From Gammaproteobacteria bacterium (lineage in GTDB: Bacteria > Pseudomonadota > Gammaproteobacteria > Pseudomonadales > Pseudohongiellaceae): DNA of 64,000 nucleotides. The translations under genes and the position numbers were made by a program. The stretch lies in NCBI GenBank assembly GCA_041395725.1, contig JAWKZW010000001.1, positions 4,346,501 through 4,410,500 of the forward strand, given 5' to 3'. The notes under the pieces were generated by a model. That model was not told the DNA's origin, did no database searches, and saw only the letters and a program-made list of their open reading frames with translations. Below are positions 49,812-62,289 of this stretch, piece by piece. How positions within the stretch are numbered: the first letter of the stretch is position 1; every line of letters begins with the position of its first letter.

Positions 49812-52800
49812 TAGCCGAACCAGCTACGTCCGTTCCGGAACAGTCGCAGGGCAGGCGCATCCTCCTGCCAGTCGTCCGGATGCCAGGAATTCTGAGTTGC
49901 GCGGAATACCCGTTCCGGGTGCGGCATCATGATCGTTACCCGGCCATCACGACTGGTTGCTCCGGCAATCCCCGCCGGTGAACCGTTAGGGTTGAATGGG
50001 TAACGTGCCGTGATTTGCCCGCGATTGTCCACGTACTGCAGTGGCACCCTGCCACTGGCCAGCAGACTGTCGTGCCCCTCCTCCTGATCAAACCGGGCAC
50101 AACCCTCGCCATGGGCGACAGCAATCGGGAACATCGAGCCGGACATCCCTTTGAGAAATACCGAGGCTGATTCCGCAACCCGAACGCCAATAAAGCGCGC
50201 CTCGAACTGCTCAGACCGATTTCTGACAAAGCGCGGCCAGCCATCAGCGCCCGGGATCAATTCATGCAGCAGGGAAATCATCTGGCAGCCGTTACAGATC
50301 CCCAGCGTCAGCGTATTGTCCCGTTGAAAAAACCCTTCAAACTGCGCCCGCAGCTGTTCGTTGAAAAGAATGGATTTCGCCCATCCACCTCCGGCGCCCA
50401 ATACATCGCCATAGGAAAAACCGCCGCAGGCAACCAGCAGATCAAACTCTTTCAGGTGTGCCTGTCCGCTGGCCAGGTCAGTCATATGGAGATCGACAGC
50501 ATTGAACCGGGCCCGATGAAACGCGGCCGCCATCTCGACCTGTCCGTTGACCCCCTGCTCACGCAGCACCGCGACACGGGGCTGCACCCCCCGGTTAATG
50601 AAAGGCGCTGTCGTGTCAGCATCGGGGTCGAAGGTCAACGCCACCGCCAGGCCAGGATCCTCTGCATCCAGAATGCTGTCGTACTCTTCGATGGCGCACG
50701 CTTCGTTGTCACGCAGCGCCTGAATTCTGTAGCTGGTTTCAGACCAGATCCGCTGCAGGTCTACGCGACTCTCGTTGAGCAATACTCCGGAGTGATTGCG
50801 CACGATAATCCGATCATCGGCACTGACAACACCCAGAGAGTGCACACAGTCAGCCAGACCCAGTTCCTCGGCGAACTTATGCACGCTTTCCAGGTCTTCA
50901 CTTTTTACCTGCAGCACAGCGCCCAGCTCCTCACTGAACAGACTCGCCAGAACCTGGCCCTTTTCTCCAGCCTGCGGCAGTTTGATATTGAGACCGCAAT
51001 GGGAGGCAAAAGCCATTTCCACCAGGCTGGTCAGCAGGCCACCATCCGATCTGTCGTGGTAAGCCAGCAGCCTGCCCTCCGCGCGCAACCGCTGCACCAG
51101 ACTGAAAAACGCGCTCAGATCCGCCGGGTTGTCCAGGTCTGCCGGCGCCGAACCCAGGCGTCGGTAGACCTGTTCGAGAGCAGATCCGCCCAGCCGGTTT
51201 TTGCCCCGCCCCAGATCCACCAGCAGCAGAGCAGTCTTTTCCCCGTCCACTCGTAGCTGTGGCGTAGAGGTCTTGCGTACGTCAGTGACCGGCGCAAAAG
51301 CCGATACAATCAGTGACAGCGGCGCCGTGTTACTGCGCTCGGTGCCGTCCTGCTGCCAGACCGTGCGCATCGACATCGAATCCTTGCCAACCGGAATGCA
51401 GATTCCCAGTTGCGGGCAGAGTTCCATCCCTACCGCCTCCACAGTCCGATACAGGTTGGCATCCTCTTCACCATGACCCGCTGCCACCATCCAGTTGGCA
51501 GACAATTTGATATCACCCAGTTCCGCGATCGGCGCACTGGCTATGTTGGTAATGGCTTCGCCTATCGCCATGCGCCCTGATGCCGGCGCGTCGAGTACGG
51601 CGATAGGGGTACGCTCGCCCATCGCCATCGCCTCGCCCCGATAAACATCAAAGCTGCTGGTGGTAACGGCGGCGTCTGCCACCGGCACCTGCCAGGGACC
51701 AACCATCTGGTCACGGGCCACCTGCCCGGTAATGGACCGGTCGCCGATAGTAATCAGAAAGCTTTTGCTGGCCACGCTCGGCAGCTGCAATACCCGCTGC
51801 AGCGCTTCGCCAAGGTCGATGTTTTCGAGATCCGGCGCACTGTACTGCCGCTGGAGTGAAACCGCCTGCCGGTGCATCCTGGGCGGTTTACCGAACAGCA
51901 CGTTCATCGGCAGGTCAATGGGATTGTTGCCAAAATGGGAATCCTGCAGGCGAATCCACTGTTCATCGGTCGCTTCGCCCACCACCGCAAAGGGACAGCG
52001 CTCCCGGACACATATCGCCTCAAACTGCTTGAGACTGTTATCGGCCACAGCCAGTACGTAGCGCTCCTGGGCTTCGTTACACCATATCTCCAAAGGCGAC
52101 AGCTGTGCTTCGGCGCTGGGGATATCCCGCAGTCGGAAACTGCCGCCACGACCGGCATCCTTCACCAGTTCCGGCAGGGCATTGGAAAGTCCACCGGCGC
52201 CCACATCGTGGATAAACTTGATGGGATTGTCGTCACCCAGTTGCCAGCACCGGTCGATCACTTCCTGGCAACGTCGTTCCATTTCCGGGTTGTCCCGCTG
52301 AACCGAGGCAAAATCAAGGGCCTCGCTGCTGGCGCCGGCGGCCATGGAACTGGCAGCTCCGCCGCCGAGGCCGATCAGCATAGCCGGTCCGCCCAGCACG
52401 ATCAGTCGGGCACCGACCTCCACAGCCCCTTTTTCAACATGCTCAGGGCGGATGTTGCCATAGCCGCCAGCGATCATGATGGGCTTGTGATATCCGCGCA
52501 CTTCGGGTCTACCGTCTGCGCCCGTTACCTGCTCTTCAAACGTCCTGAAATAGCCACACAGATTAGGCCGACCAAATTCGTTGTTAAAAGCCGCTCCACC
52601 AAGCGGAGCTTCGATCATAATATTCAGCGCCGAGGCAATATGGCCAGGCTTGCCAAAATTCTGCTCCCAGGGGCGCGGCAGACCGGGCAAATGCAGGTTT
52701 GAAACACTGAACCCTGTCAATCCAGCCTTCGGCCTGGCACCGCGGCCGGTGGCCCCCTCATCGCGAATCTCTCCGCCAGACCCCGTCGAGGCACCGGGAA

Positions 52801-53737
52801 ATGGCGCAATGGCCGTGGGATGATTATGGGTCTCGACCTTCATCAGTATATGTACCGGCTCCTGGTGGAAGCCGTACTGGCGATTGCCCGGATCCGGGAA
52901 AAACCGCCCGGCAACAGGCCCGCTCATTACCGCGGCATTGTCTGCATAAGCCGACAGGACGCCCTTCGGCGCCTGCTTATGGGTGTTGCGAATCATCGCG
53001 AACAGGCTGTGATCCCGGGGTTTGCCGTCCAGGGTCCAACTGGCATTGAATATTTTGTGTCGGCAGTGCTCCGAATTGGCCTGGGCAAACATCATCAGCT
53101 CCACGTCACTGGGATTGCGTGCCAGCTGACTGAAACTGTCGAACAGATAGTCCACTTCATCAGGCGCCAGCGCCAGCCCCATCAGCTCATTGGCTTCCTG
53201 CAGCGCCGCCCTGCCCACGCCAAGAATATCGACAAACTCTAGTGGTCGCGGCTGAGAATCCTGAAACAGCAAGGCCCCCTGCTCAGGTTGATCCAGCACG
53301 GCCTGGGTCATCCGGTCGTGTAATTGGTCGTCCAGCAGCACCCTCTCTGTCATGGATAATTGCCTGCTGCTGACTATTTCGTAAGTGATGCCCCGCTCTA
53401 CGCGCCTGATTCGGGTCAAACCGCAGTTATGCAGAATCTCAGTCGCCTTACTGGACCATGGCGACAGGGTCCCAGGCCTGGGAACAACAAGCCTGACCTG
53501 TCGACCTTCATCGGCCCCACCCTCCGGAGGCGGCAGCGTCGCTGACCTATCCGGCCCGTAATCAAGCAGGGCCTGGAGCTTCGCCATCTCGTGCGCGTCA
53601 AGAGTCTCCTCAACCGCTACAAAATGCACATAGCGATCATGAACCGCGTTTATTGCCGGGATGATGGCTTGCAGATTTGCGAGCAGTTTCGACTTTTTAA
53701 ATGCTGAAAGAGCGGGAACTCCGTACATCAGAAGCAT
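49811..53737 (-). CDS. purL: Phosphoribosylformylglycinamidine synthase (FGAR amidotransferase)
   Basis: 1308 residues, the long gammaproteobacterial form. N-terminus [20 protein letters not shown] synthase ATP-site [21 protein letters not shown]-terminal glutaminase domain with [13 protein letters not shown] (Cys) and [11 protein letters not shown] (His-x-Glu). It makes FGAM in purine synthesis. Its stop lies at the right end of the MITE-like element. tadA lies upstream by 124 bases. Confidence 0.97.
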   Translation of the reverse strand: MLLMYGVPALSAFKKSKLLANLQAIIPAINAVHDRYVHFVAVEETLDAHEMAKLQALLDYGPDRSATLPPPEGGADEGRQVRLVVPRPGTLSPWSSKATEILHNCGLTRIRRVERGITYEIVSSRQLSMTERVLLDDQLHDRMTQAVLDQPEQGALLFQDSQPRPLEFVDILGVGRAALQEANELMGLALAPDEVDYLFDSFSQLARNPSDVELMMFAQANSEHCRHKIFNASWTLDGKPRDHSLFAMIRNTHKQAPKGVLSAYADNAAVMSGPVAGRFFPDPGNRQYGFHQEPVHILMKVETHNHPTAIAPFPGASTGSGGEIRDEGATGRGARPKAGLTGFSVSNLHLPGLPRPWEQNFGKPGHIASALNIMIEAPLGGAAFNNEFGRPNLCGYFRTFEEQVTGADGRPEVRGYHKPIMIAGGYGNIRPEHVEKGAVEVGARLIVLGGPAMLIGLGGGAASSMAAGASSEALDFASVQRDNPEMERRCQEVIDRCWQLGDDNPIKFIHDVGAGGLSNALPELVKDAGRGGSFRLRDIPSAEAQLSPLEIWCNEAQERYVLAVADNSLKQFEAICVRERCPFAVVGEATDEQWIRLQDSHFGNNPIDLPMNVLFGKPPRMHRQAVSLQRQYSAPDLENIDLGEALQRVLQLPSVASKSFLITIGDRSITGQVARDQMVGPWQVPVADAAVTTSSFDVYRGEAMAMGERTPIAVLDAPASGRMAIGEAITNIASAPIAELGDIKLSANWMVAAGHGEEDANLYRTVEAVGMELCPQLGICIPVGKDSMSMRTVWQQDGTERSNTAPLSLIVSAFAPVTDVRKTSTPQLRVDGEKTALLLVDLGRGKNRLGGSALEQVYRRLGSAPADLDNPADLSAFFSLVQRLRAEGRLLAYHDRSDGGLLTSLVEMAFASHCGLNIKLPQAGEKGQVLASLFSEELGAVLQVKSEDLESVHKFAEELGLADCVHSLGVVSADDRIIVRNHSGVLLNESRVDLQRIWSETSYRIQALRDNEACAIEEYDSILDAEDPGLAVALTFDPDADTTAPFINRGVQPRVAVLREQGVNGQVEMAAAFHRARFNAVDLHMTDLASGQAHLKEFDLLVACGGFSYGDVLGAGGGWAKSILFNEQLRAQFEGFFQRDNTLTLGICNGCQMISLLHELIPGADGWPRFVRNRSEQFEARFIGVRVAESASVFLKGMSGSMFPIAVAHGEGCARFDQEEGHDSLLASGRVPLQYVDNRGQITARYPFNPNGSPAGIAGATSRDGRVTIMMPHPERVFRATQNSWHPDDWQEDAPALRLFRNGRSWFG

Positions 53738-53861
53738 TGAATTTCAGTCCTTGATTGGTGTGCATGACGATCTGGTGCGAATGATAGAGGAAATAGTGCC
53801 CCTTTGCCGAGGATGTCTTTTGCTGTATTACCAGGACAGCCGTTCGGGGTCGACCGGATCA

Positions 53862-54395
53862 TCACGATGACGACTCTGATTCACCGGGGTCAGAGCCAGC
53901 TCTGGCAACTGACGCAGGAACCAGGCCACGTCGGACACGAAAAAAGTCCTGCAGCAGCGCAGCACAGCAGTCACGACTCACCCCTTCGATGACTTCGATC
54001 CGGTGATTGAAATACGTGTCTTCCCGCAGTGCTCTCTGACTTACCACACTGCCGGCACGAGGTTCACGGGCACCGAACACCACCGTACCGACGCGCGCAT
54101 GCATGATGGCCCCGACACACATGGTGCAGGGTTCGATGGTGACATAGAGAGTGGTATCCGGAAGACGGTAGTTTTGCAGATTGCGGGCCGCCGCCCTGAT
54201 GGCGACTATCTCTGCATGTGCCGTTGGATCGTGGCTGCTTATTGGTTGATTGAATCCTTCACCAACAACTTCGCCTGCAGAGACCAGCACAGCCCCGACC
54301 GGAACCTCACCCAGCTCTGCAGCCAGGCCGGCCAGCTTGATGGCGCGGGCCATCCAATAGTCATGATTAACTGGATCTATTGCTGTGTCGGTCAT
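53862..54395 (-). CDS. tadA: tRNA adenosine deaminase TadA
   Basis: 177 residues from ATG at 54395, with a zinc site HAEIVAIRAAARN and PCTMCVGAIMHAR; a longer frame from 54440 is less likely. It deaminates A34 to inosine in tRNA-Arg. The C-terminal tail is longer and Ser-rich. Divides purL from guaA, all in one direction. Confidence 0.93.
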   Translation of the reverse strand: MTDTAIDPVNHDYWMARAIKLAGLAAELGEVPVGAVLVSAGEVVGEGFNQPISSHDPTAHAEIVAIRAAARNLQNYRLPDTTLYVTIEPCTMCVGAIMHARVGTVVFGAREPRAGSVVSQRALREDTYFNHRIEVIEGVSRDCCAALLQDFFRVRRGLVPASVARAGSDPGESESSS

Positions 54396-54479
54396 ACCAG
54401 TATTCCAGCGGTGAAAGCTGGAGTCAGTCCGAATTCCCACTTGAACCTGCTGTTGTCTGTCGAGAATATTCCGGACTGA

Positions 54480-56060
54480 TCATTCCCACTCTATAGTCGC
54501 AGGCGGTTTGGAGCTGATGTCATAACCGACCCGGGACACTTCTTTGATTTCGTTGATGATGCGGCTTGATACGGTTTCCAGTAATTCGTAGGGGAGCCGC
54601 GCCCAGCGGGCGGTCATGAAATCTATCGTTTCAACAGCTCTCAGGTTGATCACGTAGGAATAGCGCCGCGCATCGCCAACCACGCCCACGGACTTTACCG
54701 GTAAAAACACGGCGAACGCCTGGCTGACCTTGTTGTAATAATCCGCTTTATGCAGTTCCTCGATGAAAATCGCATCAGCGCGGCGGAGGATCTCACAATA
54801 CTCTTCCTTGACCTCTCCCAGAACCCGAACACCGAGCCCCGGCCCCGGAAAGGGATGGCGGTACACCATCTCGTAGGGCAGGCCGAGTTCGAGTCCGATC
54901 TTGCGGACTTCATCCTTGAACAGTTCACGTAAAGGCTCCAGTAACTTCAGATTCATGTCGTCAGGCAGACCACCCACATTGTGGTGGGACTTGATCACAT
55001 GGGCCTTGCCGGTCTTGGAGCCGGCCGATTCAATCACGTCCGGGTAAATGGTGCCCTGGGCCAGCCAGCGAACATTATTTAATCTGGACGCCTCTTCATC
55101 AAACACGTCAATGAAGGTATTGCCGATAACTTTTCGTTTCTGTTCCGGATCAGCTACGCCGCGCAAGTTGTTGAAGAAGCGCTCCTGGGCATTCGCCCGG
55201 ATAACCTTGACCCCCATATTTTTCTGAAAGGTGGCCATGACCTGCTCCCCCTCCTCCAGGCGCAACAGACCGTTGTCAACAAAAACACAGGTCAACTGAT
55301 CACCGATGGCCTTGTGCAGCAGGGCTGCCACGACCGAGGAATCAACTCCGCCAGACAGCCCAAGCAGCACTGTATCGCTACCTACAGCCGCGCGCACCCG
55401 TTCGACAGCGTCCTGGATGATACTCGCCGACGTCCAGAGCCCCTCACAGCCACAGATATCCCGCACAAACCGATCAAGAATCCTCTGGCCCTGGAGCGTA
55501 TGCGTGACCTCGGGGTGGAACTGCAGACCGTAAAAGTGGCGCGACTCATCCGCCATGGCGGCCACCGGGGCACTCTCGGTGGCGGCGATAATTTCAAAAC
55601 CTTCCGGTACCTCGACAACCTTGTCGCCATGACTCATCCAGACATCAAGCTGCGCAATGCCTGCTCCGCTGACGCGGTCTTCGATTCCCTCGAACAGACT
55701 CCCGGGGCGGGTGATTCCCACCTCGGCATAGCCGAACTCCGATTTGTCGGAAGGCTGCACCCTGCCCCCCAGCTGCTCCGCCATGGTCTGCAGTCCATAG
55801 CAAATGCCCAGTATTGGCGTACCGGCCTCAAAAAGAAAGGCGGGCGCCCTCGGGGAATCCTGCAAGGTGGCGGTTTCCGGACCACCGGAAAATATAATCC
55901 CCTGAGGATTGAACTCCTCCACTCGCTCCTGCTCGCAGGCATAATCCCAGATTTCACAGTAAACGCCTGATTCACGAATGCGTCTGGCGATGAGCTGAGT
56001 GTATTGGGACCCGAAATCAAGTATCAGAATTTTCTGGCTATGAATGTTGGTTGCGGACAT
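54480..56060 (-). CDS. guaA: GMP synthase (glutamine-hydrolysing)
   Basis: 526 residues. Class-I glutaminase: [16 protein letters not shown] (Cys) and [11 protein letters not shown] (His-x-Glu). ATP pyrophosphatase: [17 protein letters not shown] (PP-loop). C-terminal dimerisation ends [17 protein letters not shown]. Converts XMP to GMP. Follows guaB, but with a terminator between (56202-56236). Confidence 0.98.
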   Translation of the reverse strand: MSATNIHSQKILILDFGSQYTQLIARRIRESGVYCEIWDYACEQERVEEFNPQGIIFSGGPETATLQDSPRAPAFLFEAGTPILGICYGLQTMAEQLGGRVQPSDKSEFGYAEVGITRPGSLFEGIEDRVSGAGIAQLDVWMSHGDKVVEVPEGFEIIAATESAPVAAMADESRHFYGLQFHPEVTHTLQGQRILDRFVRDICGCEGLWTSASIIQDAVERVRAAVGSDTVLLGLSGGVDSSVVAALLHKAIGDQLTCVFVDNGLLRLEEGEQVMATFQKNMGVKVIRANAQERFFNNLRGVADPEQKRKVIGNTFIDVFDEEASRLNNVRWLAQGTIYPDVIESAGSKTGKAHVIKSHHNVGGLPDDMNLKLLEPLRELFKDEVRKIGLELGLPYEMVYRHPFPGPGLGVRVLGEVKEEYCEILRRADAIFIEELHKADYYNKVSQAFAVFLPVKSVGVVGDARRYSYVINLRAVETIDFMTARWARLPYELLETVSSRIINEIKEVSRVGYDISSKPPATIEWE

Positions 56061-56201
56061 TTTTTGACACTAAGACAAGATGGAAAACAGGAAGTCTGAG
56101 CTGTAGAGGCAGAACCACAATCCCCCGGCACAGTTCTGGAATTTTACTCTCAAAACTGCATAGCGAACGGATTGCGAAAACAGACAATTGACACTTCCGA
56201 T

Positions 56202-56236
56202 AAAAAAACAGCGAGGAATCAGCGCCCTGATTCCTC
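56202..56236 (-). terminator. Rho-independent terminator after guaB
   Basis: Minus strand: GAGGAATCAG-GGCG-CTGATTCCTC followed by GCTG and seven T's. A textbook intrinsic terminator between guaB and guaA, 25 bases past the guaB stop. Confidence 0.92.
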
Positions 56237-56260
56237 TCAGAAAAGGCGGTTTACCGCCCC

Positions 56261-57874
<1,614 letters not shown>

Positions 57875-57919
57875 TTAACCCGCCTAGGGGAAACAACCCC
57901 TTTCACGGATTGGCCGGAG

Positions 57920-58648
57920 TTACTGCTTGCCGCGCGGATCGTTGCGCCCATAGCGAAAGTCGGCCAGGGGGATAGTAATGAACAGGCTGAAATAAATGTA
58001 TGCGGACCAGACTAATTCCTCTTCCTCGAAGAGCAGCGCCAGAACGATCGATACCACGCCGGTAATCAGAACGACCAGCCAGGTGAGACTCATACGCCGG
58101 CAGAAATACAGCTCGAAATCGTTAAGGCAAAGCTCCCGCCGATGCTGCAGGGCATTCTGATACAGCGCTATGATGATAATCGATAACGTGATAAGCCCGA
58201 TGGCCACGAACAGAAACAGGCTGCGCACACCCTCCCAGGTCATGTCAGGCAGCTGAATACCCAGCAGGCCACCGCTCAGATAGAGGACCGAAGCCTGAAT
58301 GACAAGCTTGATCGGATAGACGAAAATCAACATCAGCATGACCAGGGCAAGACTGAGATAAATCGTCAGCCGGTCCTGCAGGCCAAAGGTACGGCTCCAG
58401 GTGGCATGGGATAGCCAGACGGAGCCGATGATCGTGGCACTGATAACAAACGCGGGTATATCCCGGGACAATTCCAACAGTTCCTGGGGACTGCGGGGTA
58501 TCTCGTCGATACTGATTACCAGCATGGTAAACGCAAAGGCAAAGGCAGCGTCGACAAAGGTTTCGATGCGGGTCATGCTTTCCCCCCGCAACAGCCGCCC
58601 GTCGTCTACACGGCAGGTGGCGAGAAATTCCTTGGATAGTGGCTCCAC
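57920..58648 (-). CDS. TMEM175/DUF1211-family potassium-channel-like protein
   Basis: 242 residues, six hydrophobic helices. The family motif RxxxFxDAxFAF is seen in RIETFVDAAFAFAFTMLVISID near residue 27, shown here in part. The family includes lysosomal potassium/proton channels and bacterial homologues that conduct potassium. Adjacent gene 58652-59659 starts only 3 bases after its... upstream, same strand, so they are probably co-transcribed. Confidence 0.87.
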   Translation of the reverse strand: MEPLSKEFLATCRVDDGRLLRGESMTRIETFVDAAFAFAFTMLVISIDEIPRSPQELLELSRDIPAFVISATIIGSVWLSHATWSRTFGLQDRLTIYLSLALVMLMLIFVYPIKLVIQASVLYLSGGLLGIQLPDMTWEGVRSLFLFVAIGLITLSIIIIALYQNALQHRRELCLNDFELYFCRRMSLTWLVVLITGVVSIVLALLFEEEELVWSAYIYFSLFITIPLADFRYGRNDPRGKQ

Positions 58649-58651
58649 GCC

Positions 58652-59659
58652 TTACTCCCCGGCCTCACCAAACGCCAGCCTGGCGATAGCAATGCCGCTC
58701 TCGCCGGCTACCGAATACAGCAGGTAGATTTCCCCATCCTCCTCGAAGAGGGCCGGATCCCGGAGTTGATTGACCCGCTCATCGATATGGCCACGACGGG
58801 ATGGCGCGATCGGCAGGTCGGCCCCCTCCCAGCTCATTTCCGGACGCAGTACTTCAACCGGCTCAGAGTCCCGCCAGCTGTGCCAGTCACCTGCCAGGTC
58901 GATGGTGGAAAGGAAAATACGTTCCGGGGCATGGCCGGCCTGGGTCCAGAATACATACAGCGTGTTGCCCCGGACCAGCAACGCCGAGTGACGCATGGCC
59001 TCGTTGAACAGGTCTGGCCCGGCCGCAAAGTTGCCGATCCCATCGGCTGAACGGTACAGGTATCCCGGCATCGCCAGGGCATAGTAGAAGGAATCGTGCT
59101 TCACCACCCTAAAATACGGGCGGCCCAGCACCTCCGGCCGGCCCTGAAAGTGAATGCCATCATGGGAAACGGCCAGTCGGGTCACCTGCTTCCCGACCTC
59201 CCGGCCATGCACATACATGACGATCTGCCGCAGGTCCTCGCGCACATGCACATCGGGAGACGCTATATGGGCATAGAGGGCGCCGCTGGCCCCTGGCGCC
59301 AGGGAACAGGGTGGACAGGTGGCAGGAAAATAGGAATCCTCCAGTTGCAGGGTGCCGGGTGAATACACTGTCCATGGCCCGGTCAGCTGATCCGCGTAGG
59401 CCATGCGGATATAGGTGCCCCTGTGATCAGCGAAGTACAGGTAATATTTACCCAGCGGGTTTTCCACCCAGTCAGGCACGCGGATCAGTGATGGACCCTG
59501 AATATTGCCTCCCATACGCTCGTCCATGTCCGGTCTGATGATCGGCCCGTCTCCCAACCGGACCACCGAGATGGCGGGTATTTCCTCGGCATTCAGGCTG
59601 CCCCCGGCGATAAACAGGCCTGGCAATAGCAGGCTTACCAGCAGTTTTCCAATTTTCAT
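58652..59659 (-). CDS. Secreted five-bladed beta-propeller, glycoside-hydrolase-like protein
   Basis: 335 residues with a signal peptide (KIGKLLVSLLLPGLFIAGGSLNA). The remaining sequence has repeated Trp- and Asp-rich strands (KYYLYFADHRGTYIRMAYAD, WTVYSPGTLQL, ALYAHIASPDVH) like GH43/GH32-type propellers. Catalytic acids cannot be assigned with certainty. The stop lies 3 bases upstream of the TMEM175-like start. Substrate unknown. Confidence 0.75.
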   Translation of the reverse strand: MKIGKLLVSLLLPGLFIAGGSLNAEEIPAISVVRLGDGPIIRPDMDERMGGNIQGPSLIRVPDWVENPLGKYYLYFADHRGTYIRMAYADQLTGPWTVYSPGTLQLEDSYFPATCPPCSLAPGASGALYAHIASPDVHVREDLRQIVMYVHGREVGKQVTRLAVSHDGIHFQGRPEVLGRPYFRVVKHDSFYYALAMPGYLYRSADGIGNFAAGPDLFNEAMRHSALLVRGNTLYVFWTQAGHAPERIFLSTIDLAGDWHSWRDSEPVEVLRPEMSWEGADLPIAPSRRGHIDERVNQLRDPALFEEDGEIYLLYSVAGESGIAIARLAFGEAGE

Positions 59660-59912
59660 TACCTCTCTCCCCTTCGGCCTCGTTCACCGGCCTTCTTGAT
59701 CCGCTTATCCAATCAGCCCTCAGTCCAGCTTTATTCCGGGTTGATTCCAACTTCCTTACCGGCCTTCTGGCCAGGAATACCGCAATCAGCTTCAATTCCT
59801 GCCCAACCTACCACATGCCGGACGCATCGTGAACTTGGCTTGCCCCAAAATTACCCGAGACATTACAATACCGTCACCTGTCGATAACCTAGCGACTCTG
59901 GCGCCTACAACC
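59660..59912. other. 253-bp divergent gap
   Basis: Separates the propeller gene from the rightward isomerase-HupE pair. It should contain both promoters. No gene and no strong hairpin were noticed. Confidence 0.4.
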
Positions 59913-60713
59913 ATGCAATTCAGAATACTGCGGGAACCCACCTTTCACTTTCTCGCCATGGCGGCGGCAATCTCCTTATTTTACTGGTTATTCAATAACA
60001 GCGATTCCCAACCACTGCAGATTGACTGGCAGGAGGTCGAGGCTCGCATTCTGGTTACTGAACTCACCCAAGGCTACCCTGCCACCGAGCAACAGAAACA
60101 GGAAATTGAGAATCTGCTGGTCGATGACTACATCCTTGTCATGGAGGCCTACAATATGGGGCTTCAGAACGATGCCCGCATCAACGACATCCTGGCCCAG
60201 AAGATGCGTCATGTACTGAGCGGTAACGTGATTCAGCCCTCCGAGCAGGAGCTTGATGCATTCTATCAGCAGAACCAGGCTCTCTATCGGCAGACCGCCA
60301 GAGTGACCGCCACCGAACTGGTGTTCAATGACACCGCCCCGCTGCCCGCCGATGTCGCCAGACAGCTGGCTGATGGCGTGGCGGAACAGAATCTGGTCAG
60401 CGACCTGGAACCCATTGCGGGCATACTGCCGCGCGTCACCCGCGACGACCTCGCCAGCATTTTCAACCCAGAGTTGGCTGACCAGGTCTTCGAGTCAACG
60501 GCAAACCGCTGGATCGGCCCCTACCTCAGCAACCGGGGCCAGCATTGGCTTCAGGTACAGCAGCATTACCCAGCCCGCAACCCACCCCTGACGGAAATCA
60601 TCGAGCGTGTGAGACTGGACTGGATAGGCCGGGAAGAAGAGGCCCGTCTCCAGGTAGAAATAGACCGTTTGCGAGATCGCTATGCCGTTTCCATTATCAA
60701 TCGCCCTTCATAA
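59913..60713 (+). CDS. Parvulin-type peptidyl-prolyl isomerase-like protein
   Basis: 266 residues from the ATG at 59913 (a longer frame adds 28 residues). One N-terminal TM anchor (about 8-28) leads to a SurA-N/PpiC-like domain: ILVTELTQGYPATEQQKQEIENLL in outline, and DLASIFNPELADQVFE with GPYLSNRGQHWLQV, the parvulin end. Active-site residues are not clear. Probably periplasmic folding. Overlaps the HupE gene by 32 bases, suggesting coupled translation. Confidence 0.82.
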   Translation: MQFRILREPTFHFLAMAAAISLFYWLFNNSDSQPLQIDWQEVEARILVTELTQGYPATEQQKQEIENLLVDDYILVMEAYNMGLQNDARINDILAQKMRHVLSGNVIQPSEQELDAFYQQNQALYRQTARVTATELVFNDTAPLPADVARQLADGVAEQNLVSDLEPIAGILPRVTRDDLASIFNPELADQVFESTANRWIGPYLSNRGQHWLQVQQHYPARNPPLTEIIERVRLDWIGREEEARLQVEIDRLRDRYAVSIINRPS

Positions 60714-61677
60714 CCTGCTCGCCTGTCTGCTGCTGTTTCTGGCGGCCCCGGCGGTCGCGCACGATGTGGATGTTACCGGCGTGGCGCGCATGTTTCTGGA
60801 CGAAACCTCCCCGGGTTCCTACCGCCTGTCGGTGGTGGATCGCCAGGTTCCTCCCCTGCGTGATCTGACTGACGTAGTGCCTGCACGCTGCACCGTAGTG
60901 GAAGGACCACGGACCCAGAGCTTCCACTGCGATCCCCGGCTCGATCAGTCTGATCAGCTGGTACTGCCCTGGTCATTGGAGGGGCTGGTGGTCGTCGCCA
61001 GGTGGAGCGACGGATCGGAGGGGTCAGGTTATTTTCGCGGTAATGGTGCCAGGATAGCCGTACCACTCAGCGAGCTGAGGGCCGGCTCCGCCTCCCTGGC
61101 GGCTCTTGCCTCGAACTATCTGATCAGCGGTGCGGAACATATACTATTCGGGTTCGATCACCTGCTGTTCGTATTTGGCCTGTTACTGTTATTACGGGGC
61201 ATCTGGCCCCTGATCAAAACCATCACTGCCTTCACGGTGGCCCACAGCATCGCCCTGGGGCTGGCAGTGCTGGGTGTTGTGAATGTTCCCTCGGCACCAG
61301 TGGAAAGTATCATTGCCCTGTCCATCGTGCTGCTGGCCCGGGAAATCATCATGGGGCTGCGGGGCAACCTCAGCCTGGTCCACCGCCTGCCCTGGCTGAT
61401 CGCCTTCCTGTTCGGCCTGTTTCACGGCCTGGGGTTCGCCGGGGCTCTGGGCGAACTGGGCCTGAGGAACGCCGATATCCCCCTCGCCCTGCTGTTCTTC
61501 AACCTTGGCGTGGAGTTGGGGCAGCTGGGTTTTATCGCCGCGGTGCTGGTGATCAACAACCTGATAGGGAAACACTTCATCCAGCGTATGCCACGCCTGG
61601 AAACCGCCCTGGCCTATGGCCTGGGCGGAATTTCCACCTATTGGTTGCTGCAACGCCTGCCTGGCCTGCTGGGGTGA
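60682..61677 (+). CDS. HupE/UreJ family membrane protein
   Basis: 331 residues. A signal-like TM (residues 1-24), a soluble domain of about 115 residues, and then six TM helices from 155. Conserved histidines: GAEHILFGFDHLLFVFGLL, TAFTVAHSIALGLA and LFGLFHGLGFAGALGE. HupE-like proteins may transport nickel or cobalt; the soluble N-terminal extension marks the UreJ_2 branch. Substrate not known. Confidence 0.88.
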   Translation: MPFPLSIALHNLLACLLLFLAAPAVAHDVDVTGVARMFLDETSPGSYRLSVVDRQVPPLRDLTDVVPARCTVVEGPRTQSFHCDPRLDQSDQLVLPWSLEGLVVVARWSDGSEGSGYFRGNGARIAVPLSELRAGSASLAALASNYLISGAEHILFGFDHLLFVFGLLLLLRGIWPLIKTITAFTVAHSIALGLAVLGVVNVPSAPVESIIALSIVLLAREIIMGLRGNLSLVHRLPWLIAFLFGLFHGLGFAGALGELGLRNADIPLALLFFNLGVELGQLGFIAAVLVINNLIGKHFIQRMPRLETALAYGLGGISTYWLLQRLPGLLG

Positions 61678-61689
61678 CGGCCGGCCCGG

Positions 61690-62103
61690 TTACTGCGGCA
61701 TATAGCGCTGATGACAACTCTCGCAGGGTGGGTACAACTGATCGTTGCCGGCATTGAACAGTGCCTCCTCATCCTGCTCTGCAATAGCGGCTAGAGCAGC
61801 CCGGGCTGCGACAATCATCTGTTGACTGTATTCCTGCCAGTCTTCATTGGCGGCATTGGGGCCGGTGCCATTCAGCAAGCTGCCTGCAGCGACCACCGTC
61901 AGGGCGGCGTTCTCAAGTTCCTGCCATTGTGCCGGCGTCTGAATTTCGTAAGCACCCCACAACGTGCCCGTCATCGGGGCAATAATAGCTTTCATTATCT
62001 GCTCTACTGTAAGCCCGGAATCCTGCCCAGCTCCACTACTGGCCGCAATCAGGCTTCCCCCGATCAGCACGGTCACTGCCACTTTTTTCAGCCTGGCTCT
62101 CAT
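61690..62103 (-). CDS. Small c-type cytochrome with C-terminal haem motif
   Basis: 137 residues with a signal peptide (KKVAVTVLIGGSLIAASSGAG). The CXXCH haem site is CESCH, ten residues from the end (PPCESCHQRYMPQ), as in cytochrome c'-type four-helix bundles. Helices with Trp-Gly and Trp-Gln. Periplasmic; partner unknown. Convergent with HupE. Confidence 0.88.
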   Translation of the reverse strand: MRARLKKVAVTVLIGGSLIAASSGAGQDSGLTVEQIMKAIIAPMTGTLWGAYEIQTPAQWQELENAALTVVAAGSLLNGTGPNAANEDWQEYSQQMIVAARAALAAIAEQDEEALFNAGNDQLYPPCESCHQRYMPQ

Positions 62104-62289
62104 CGTAATACTCCTTTTCCAGTTTCAGCCCGTAACAGTTTACTAAGCGCATTCCAGCGGGTATTGGCCTATATCAATAGCCAATGGGTCAGGCTTCGCG
62201 GCAACTGACCCGGCGCTGCTTAACAGTCAGCGCCTAATCTGTTCTAATCAGACCTGATCTGCAAGTGGAATAATCCGGGAGAAAACGCC

